Both the position numbers and the translations under genes were made by a program. A model generated the notes under the pieces. That model worked only from the letters and a program-made list of their open reading frames with translations. It made no database searches and was not told the DNA's origin. 9,600 bases of DNA from CBFGRU01 sp965651255 (GTDB lineage Bacteria; Planctomycetota; Phycisphaerae; Phycisphaerales; SM1A02): assembly GCA_965651255.1 (NCBI GenBank), contig CBFGRU010000117.1, positions 1-9,600 of the forward strand, in the 5' to 3' direction. This document shows positions 5,776-9,600 of this stretch, one piece after another; within the stretch, counting starts at the first letter, position 1; every line of letters begins with the position of its first letter.

Positions 5776-6713
5776 TCTTCTGTACCCCGCCGCCAGATTG
5801 CCACTTCGGTTTCGAGTCGAATTCCATGAACATCGTACACGCGGCCTCGCATGTGCTCGAGTAACGCAATGACATCGTCAGCCCTTGCACCGGGTTCGCA
5901 GGCGATGAAGTTCGCATGTTGTTGACTCACCACCGCACCGCCGAATCGCGTTCCTTTGAGTCCTGCATGGTCGATGAGCTTGCCGGCCGATACGCGCTCT
6001 TCCGTTTCAGGATCAATCGGATTCTTGAATGTGCAGCCCGCGGAATGTTCCGCCAGCGGTTGTGTACTTTTCTTGAAGCTGAAAATCTCCTTCACGCGTG
6101 ACCTCAGCTCGATCGGATCCGTTGGAACAAGGTTGAATGTTGCACCAAGAATGATCGGATCGCGCACATTTGAGGTGCGATATTCAAAGCTGAGTTGATG
6201 AGCAGGGTACGCAACTGATTCCCCTTGCCGAGTCATGCAAAGCACGCTGCGGATCGTATCTCCGGTTGATCCGAATCGCCCTCCCGCGTTCATGCACACC
6301 GCTCCGCCGATCGACGCTGGTATACCTGCCAAGTGTGTCAGACCGTCGAGTCCACGGCGGACCGACTCGTTCATCGTCTTGGCAAGATCCGCGCCCGCCA
6401 TGGCGCGCAGGACAGGATCTCCTGCTTCATCTTCGAATGTCATTTTCTTGAATGCCGGCGAGTCTAAATGAATGACAATGCCGTCCACTCCCGAATCTGC
6501 GACGAGCAGGTTCGCGCCGCTGCCGAGAACCCGCAGACGCTCACCCTGCCGATAAGCTCGGCGCACCATCGTCGCCAGAGCATCTATCGATCGCGGTTTG
6601 ATCAAAACATCCGCGCGGCCACCTACGCCAAACCATGTCAATGGTCCCATGGGGACATCAAGATGCACTTCCACATCAAGGTCCGCAAACAGACTGGATC
6701 GGCTGACAGGCAT
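5772..6713 (-). CDS. murB: UDP-N-acetylenolpyruvoylglucosamine reductase
   Basis: The 313-residue flavoenzyme reduces UDP-GlcNAc-enolpyruvate with NADPH to UDP-MurNAc, the second committed step of peptidoglycan synthesis. FAD-binding motifs are TWFGVGGRAD (26-35), LGSGANLLV (63-71), AGIPASIGGAVCMNAGG (129-145) and FEYRTSNV (176-183, with the catalytic Tyr-Arg). The active-site loop is HSAGCTFKNP (223-232), and the C-terminal acid is in LETEV (300-304). The short C-terminal domain and SQQHANFI (263-270) resemble type II MurB. At residue 227 a cysteine replaces the serine that donates a proton in E. coli MurB (Ser229); this probably keeps function. The ATG at 6713 is 9 bases after the murC stop, with GAGG inside the end of murC. 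The stop overlaps the ddl start. Confidence 0.95.
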   Translation of the reverse strand: MPVSRSSLFADLDVEVHLDVPMGPLTWFGVGGRADVLIKPRSIDALATMVRRAYRQGERLRVLGSGANLLVADSGVDGIVIHLDSPAFKKMTFEDEAGDPVLRAMAGADLAKTMNESVRRGLDGLTHLAGIPASIGGAVCMNAGGRFGSTGDTIRSVLCMTRQGESVAYPAHQLSFEYRTSNVRDPIILGATFNLVPTDPIELRSRVKEIFSFKKSTQPLAEHSAGCTFKNPIDPETEERVSAGKLIDHAGLKGTRFGGAVVSQQHANFIACEPGARADDVIALLEHMRGRVYDVHGIRLETEVAIWRRGTEE

Positions 6714-6722
6714 GTGATGCAG

Positions 6723-8219
6723 CTATGCCTCGTCCGCCTGATGTGATTTCAGAAAATCGCGGCCAACCTTCCAAACCGGACCGGCACCCATGATCACGAG
6801 CAAATCATTCGGTCTGCAGATCACTTCCAATTGCTCGACGATCGCCTCGAAGGGATAGAGATGCATCGCCATCACACCTTTCCGACGCAAACGGTCGACA
6901 AGGTCCGCTGCGGATACGCGCATCTTCTCCAACTCCGAATCTCGTACGAAGTAGATGTGCGGAACGATGACGACATCTGCGTGGGTAAAACTCTCTGCAA
7001 ACTCGTTCAGGAGAAACCGAGTTCGCGAGTGTTGGTGGGGCTGAAAGACGCAAATCAGCCGTTCATGCGGAACCGATTGCCGGAGTGCTCGAAGTGTGGC
7101 ATCGATCTCGGTAGGGTGGTGCCCATAATCGTCATAGACGGCGACCTTACCGCCGGGGACATCACGTTGCCCGAGGTACTGCATTCGGCGATCGAGACCA
7201 CGAAACTCTGAAAGTGCTTGCCCGATCTTGTTCCATTCCGCTCCGCACCACTGGGCGAGAATCGCAGCGGCTGCTGAATTCTTCGCCATGTGTTCGCCAT
7301 GTACGCGAAGCGACCACGAAGTCACAGTCTGCGCTTCGTGCTGCAGGGTGACGGTTTGCGAATCGATGTCGTACTGAATCACGTAATCCGCAGCCGGGTT
7401 GAATCCGAAAGTTGCGATATGACACTGAAGTCCCGCTGAAATGACGCGACGATGAGCTTCGTCGTGGGCGAGGAGCAGTCTTCCTCCATCTTTCCGCGCC
7501 GGAATCAGTTGGGCAAATTCTGCAAATGCACCGACGATCTCATCCAACGAGCCATAGATGTCCAAGTGATCAGCTTCAACGTTATTGATCAGTGCGATCA
7601 TTGGGCGATGATGATGAAATGATCGATTGAACTCACATGCTTCTGCAATGAGATAGCCCGGACGATCAGCGTATGGTCCATTTCCCGGAACGATCGCCGC
7701 GCCAGTGCGTGAACCCCCTCCGAGCTGGGGACAGGTCGCACCAACGACAACACTCGGATCCAGTCCCGTTTCAATCAGGATATATGCGAGCATTGATGCG
7801 GTCGTGCTCTTGCCATGAGTTCCCGCAATCGAAATGCCCGTTTTCAATGCCTGGAGTATGCCCAGTGCCTCGGCATAGGACACAACCGAGAGGCCGCGGG
7901 CTTGTGCAGAGAGAAGCTCGGGATGATCTGGCGGGATCGCTGCACTGGCAATCACAAGATCACAGGAATCCGGCAACTGACCGTTCGCTTGATCATGTGA
8001 CACAGGAATGCCAGTTCGGGCCAACGACTCTGTCAACTCACTCGGAGTACTGTCGCTCCCGGTACATTGAGCACCAGCATGCTGAAGCATCCGCGCCAAG
8101 CCGCTCATTCCACAGCCACCGATCCCGATGAGATAGATCGACTTCCCGCGCAACACCATCGGTGCAGCTGATGTTGGAGGTGGCAATTGGCGTGTTGTTG
8201 CAGAGAACGGTCCGGGCAT
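6723..8219 (-). CDS. murC: UDP-N-acetylmuramate--L-alanine ligase
   Basis: The protein has 498 residues from the ATG at 8219. MurC adds L-Ala to UDP-MurNAc with ATP in the cytoplasm. Motifs numbered from this start are LIGIGGCGMSG (30-40, UDP-binding Rossmann loop), IAGTHGKSTT (131-140, P-loop), EACEFNRSF (193-201), NNVEADHLDIYG (212-223), HGEHMAKNSAAA (307-318), GLDRRMQYLG (341-350), DDYGHHPTEI (363-372), FQPHQHSRT (392-400) and a C-terminal MGAGPVWKVG (477-486). All three Mur-ligase domains are complete. The start is uncertain. A GTG at 8273, six bases after the upstream stop, would give 516 residues. An ATG at 8159 would give 478 and lies five codons before the first conserved strand. None has a good Shine-Dalgarno sequence. 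The extra N-terminus is Pro/Thr-rich and poorly conserved in kind. Confidence 0.95.
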   Translation of the reverse strand: MPGPFSATTRQLPPPTSAAPMVLRGKSIYLIGIGGCGMSGLARMLQHAGAQCTGSDSTPSELTESLARTGIPVSHDQANGQLPDSCDLVIASAAIPPDHPELLSAQARGLSVVSYAEALGILQALKTGISIAGTHGKSTTASMLAYILIETGLDPSVVVGATCPQLGGGSRTGAAIVPGNGPYADRPGYLIAEACEFNRSFHHHRPMIALINNVEADHLDIYGSLDEIVGAFAEFAQLIPARKDGGRLLLAHDEAHRRVISAGLQCHIATFGFNPAADYVIQYDIDSQTVTLQHEAQTVTSWSLRVHGEHMAKNSAAAAILAQWCGAEWNKIGQALSEFRGLDRRMQYLGQRDVPGGKVAVYDDYGHHPTEIDATLRALRQSVPHERLICVFQPHQHSRTRFLLNEFAESFTHADVVIVPHIYFVRDSELEKMRVSAADLVDRLRRKGVMAMHLYPFEAIVEQLEVICRPNDLLVIMGAGPVWKVGRDFLKSHQADEA

Positions 8220-8279
8220 TCCATCAGTGTATCGACCGTGTGCACAGAATCGGTTTGGAGAATTGCCAGTCACATTCGG

Positions 8280-9170
8280 TCATTCTGCTTTCAGCGGAAT
8301 CGACGCCACATCGTCACCGTGTTCGCCATCTGTTGGTGTCCGAGCTTTGGAAGTCCGGCGCAATGCGAGGATCTCGCCGATTGGTTCATCCATCCACGCC
8401 AACGCGCTGCCAAGCAAAGCCAGTGTCGCGGCCGGAAGTACAACGGCAAGCGGCCATGTGGCAAAGTGAATGGCCACCCACCCACCCGGCACGTCCGAAG
8501 CCGCATTCACTACGAGCAACAAGTGAAGCAGTGCGGCAAGCGGGACGGCAAACAGAACGGCTACTCCGATTGACTCGACCCATCGAAAGCCCAGCGCAGC
8601 ATAGGAGCGAGCCGCGATGAGGCCGACCATGAATCCTTCACCGAGGCAGGTGATCCACCACGGGAGAAGCAGCAGGATGGCATGTTCAACATCGACCGGA
8701 GCAAGTGTGTGCCGCACAATGACAAGTACGAGCGAGGAGATCAGCCCGACGGCCGCGCCGAGTCGCGTCAATCTGACCCACGCGCGCTGCAATCTCATGG
8801 ATGCGAGATTGGCGGTCGTGAACCCCCGATGCCCCACGCGTATTGCGGTCAACAGGTGGGCGAATTGCACAGGAACAAGAATGATGAGCAGAAGGGCTCC
8901 GAAGCAACTCGAATACGCGAGTGTCCCGAGCGTGGCCAGAGTCATGACGGTCAACCAAGACCCTGCATGCTCGCGGACAGGACTAACGAAGTGAGATCGG
9001 CCTTCCAAGTGTTCAAGTGTTAACCGGACATTCGTTCCACATTCTGGGCAGCGACCATCCGCAGCCAATCCTCGAAGGTTGTATGAACACTCCTCGCACG
9101 CTACATCCCTGATGATGACGAAGTCACCGCTTGAATACCGATTGGAAAGGTTGGCAGTCCAGTGCATCAT
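8280..9170 (-). CDS. Zinc-ribbon multi-pass membrane protein of unknown function, first gene of the mur operon
   Basis: The 296-residue protein starts with an N-terminal zinc ribbon: Cys25 and Cys28, then YNLRGL, then Cys41 and Cys44 (CPECG). This CxxC-(Y)NLRGL-CPxCG pattern is common in planctomycete proteins. At least five hydrophobic segments follow: about 72-110 (one or two helices), 136-153, 163-185, 198-221 and 235-258. A hydrophilic, acidic C-terminal tail (about 270-296) completes it. No catalytic motif is visible, and I cannot name a function. Its stop is only a few bases before the possible murC starts, so it is very likely co-transcribed with murC and may act at the membrane in wall synthesis or its control, which is inference. 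Two tandem ATG codons (9170 and 9167) are possible starts; neither has a Shine-Dalgarno sequence. Confidence 0.75.
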   Translation of the reverse strand: MMHWTANLSNRYSSGDFVIIRDVACEECSYNLRGLAADGRCPECGTNVRLTLEHLEGRSHFVSPVREHAGSWLTVMTLATLGTLAYSSCFGALLLIILVPVQFAHLLTAIRVGHRGFTTANLASMRLQRAWVRLTRLGAAVGLISSLVLVIVRHTLAPVDVEHAILLLLPWWITCLGEGFMVGLIAARSYAALGFRWVESIGVAVLFAVPLAALLHLLLVVNAASDVPGGWVAIHFATWPLAVVLPAATLALLGSALAWMDEPIGEILALRRTSKARTPTDGEHGDDVASIPLKAE

Positions 9171-9264
9171 CGCAGAAGTTCAGAGTACCGAAGTTTACTT
9201 CAAGAGTGAAAGGGTGCTGGCTGGATTGGTAGAATCAAGTCAGACCCAAACGTGATGCCCGCCG
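9171..9264. promoter_or_regulatory. Divergent promoter region between the mur operon and the AsmA-like gene
   Basis: The 94 bases between two divergent genes must hold promoters for both. On the plus strand TAGAAT (9230-9235) with GTGAAA (9206-9211) 18 bases earlier is a weak sigma-70-like pair. I could not pick a convincing pair leftward. A perfect 5+5 inverted repeat lies at 9190-9201. Confidence 0.4.
9190..9201. repeat. Inverted repeat in the divergent promoter region, possible operator
   Basis: GAAGT-TT-ACTTC is a perfect 5-bp inverted repeat with a 2-base centre, midway between the divergent starts. GAAGTT also occurs once more at 9175-9180. A dimeric regulator could bind here, but so short a palindrome can arise by chance. 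Confidence 0.25.
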
Positions 9265-9600
9265 ATGGCTGAATCAACCCCCAACAACGAGTCTCATCTG
9301 CCAACTCGTCGTGTCTGGCGACGCCGATTGGCTGGATTGGCTTTCGTGATCGTCGCACTGCTTCTGGGGGCATACCTCGTATTCACAAGTTCCTGGTATG
9401 TGCTTCGGCAGGCACGGCCAATTCTTTCGCGTGCACTTGGTGGTGATGTGACAGCCGCTCGCGCACACATTGATTCTCAAGGACGGCTGACCTTCGAGGA
9501 GGTCACGCTGCGCGCGCCAGGCGTGTCCGGAACCGCCGGTGAGGTGTTAGCGATCGATCGTGTAGAGATCGAGATGGACTCATCCAAAATCTGGCGAGGG
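9265..9600 (+). CDS. Membrane-anchored protein, possibly AsmA/TamB-like (partial at right edge)
   Basis: The first 112 codons of a gene run past the window end. An N-terminal basic stretch with RRVWRRR (15-21) precedes one hydrophobic helix (about 23-43), giving a signal anchor with the rest in the periplasm. The next part, with ARPILSRALGGDVTAARA (50-67) and GRLTFEEVTLRAPG (73-86), has the 'L-G-G-x-V ... G-x-L-x-F-x-x-V-x-L' rhythm seen at the start of AsmA/TamB/DUF748-type proteins, which span the periplasm and are linked to lipid transfer and outer-membrane upkeep. The call rests on this rhythm only. The start is fixed by an earlier ATG at 9255 hitting a stop after five codons. No clear Shine-Dalgarno sequence is present. 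Confidence 0.5.
   Translation, partial: MAESTPNNESHLPTRRVWRRRLAGLAFVIVALLLGAYLVFTSSWYVLRQARPILSRALGGDVTAARAHIDSQGRLTFEEVTLRAPGVSGTAGEVLAIDRVEIEMDSSKIWRG

Noticed and set aside
7673..8131. 152-codon plus-strand frame inside murC
   Set aside because: It lies antisense to conserved murC motifs and reads as low-complexity His/Arg/Ser-rich translation of the opposite strand.
8162..8620. Plus-strand frames opposite the murC start and the zinc-ribbon gene
   Set aside because: They are mirror frames of a clear membrane-protein gene, with no start signal or family pattern.
1..9600. Mobile element, CRISPR, tRNA or phage remnants
   Set aside because: I saw no transposase or integrase, no regularly spaced repeats, no cloverleaf with tRNA landmarks, and no break in composition across the window.

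Overview
The window looks like part of a chromosome from a planctomycete, probably of the Phycisphaerae type. This is an inference from content and was not checked against a database. The clues are an OprP/O-type porin with an outer-membrane C-terminus, a CxxC-YNLRGL-CPECG zinc-ribbon membrane protein of a kind common in that phylum, and a murC-murB-ddl-ftsQ cell-wall cluster without ftsA or ftsZ behind it. Base composition is moderately GC-rich and looks even across the window. I see no insertion sequence, integrase, CRISPR array, tRNA or rRNA.

Layout. Bases 1-769 (minus) are the N-terminal membrane domain of an MsbA-type ABC exporter that runs off the left edge. Bases 770-1054 form a 285-base leader or intergenic region that carries, on the minus strand, the parts of a possible transcription attenuator for the exporter. 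These are a 15-codon reading frame behind a strong Shine-Dalgarno sequence, a small hairpin on its stop codon, a long-range inverted repeat and an intrinsic-terminator hairpin, in that order. Bases 1055-2473 (plus) encode a porin. It converges on greA (2540-3004, minus), whose 5' leader contains a GC hairpin and a small hairpin covering the Shine-Dalgarno sequence.

Bases 9170-3119 (minus) form one likely operon: zinc-ribbon membrane protein, murC, murB, ddl, ftsQ-like gene and a six-helix membrane protein, closed by a clear intrinsic terminator at 3069-3102. MurB and MurC make UDP-MurNAc and add L-Ala to it, Ddl supplies D-Ala-D-Ala for the stem peptide, and FtsQ would link wall synthesis to division. 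The two flanking membrane proteins are unassigned. At the right edge a divergent plus-strand gene (9265 onward) encodes a protein with an N-terminal membrane anchor, possibly AsmA/TamB-like, sharing a 94-base promoter region with the operon.

The observation most worth following is the possible attenuator at about 888-1041. The rest is ordinary housekeeping content in an unusual gene order.
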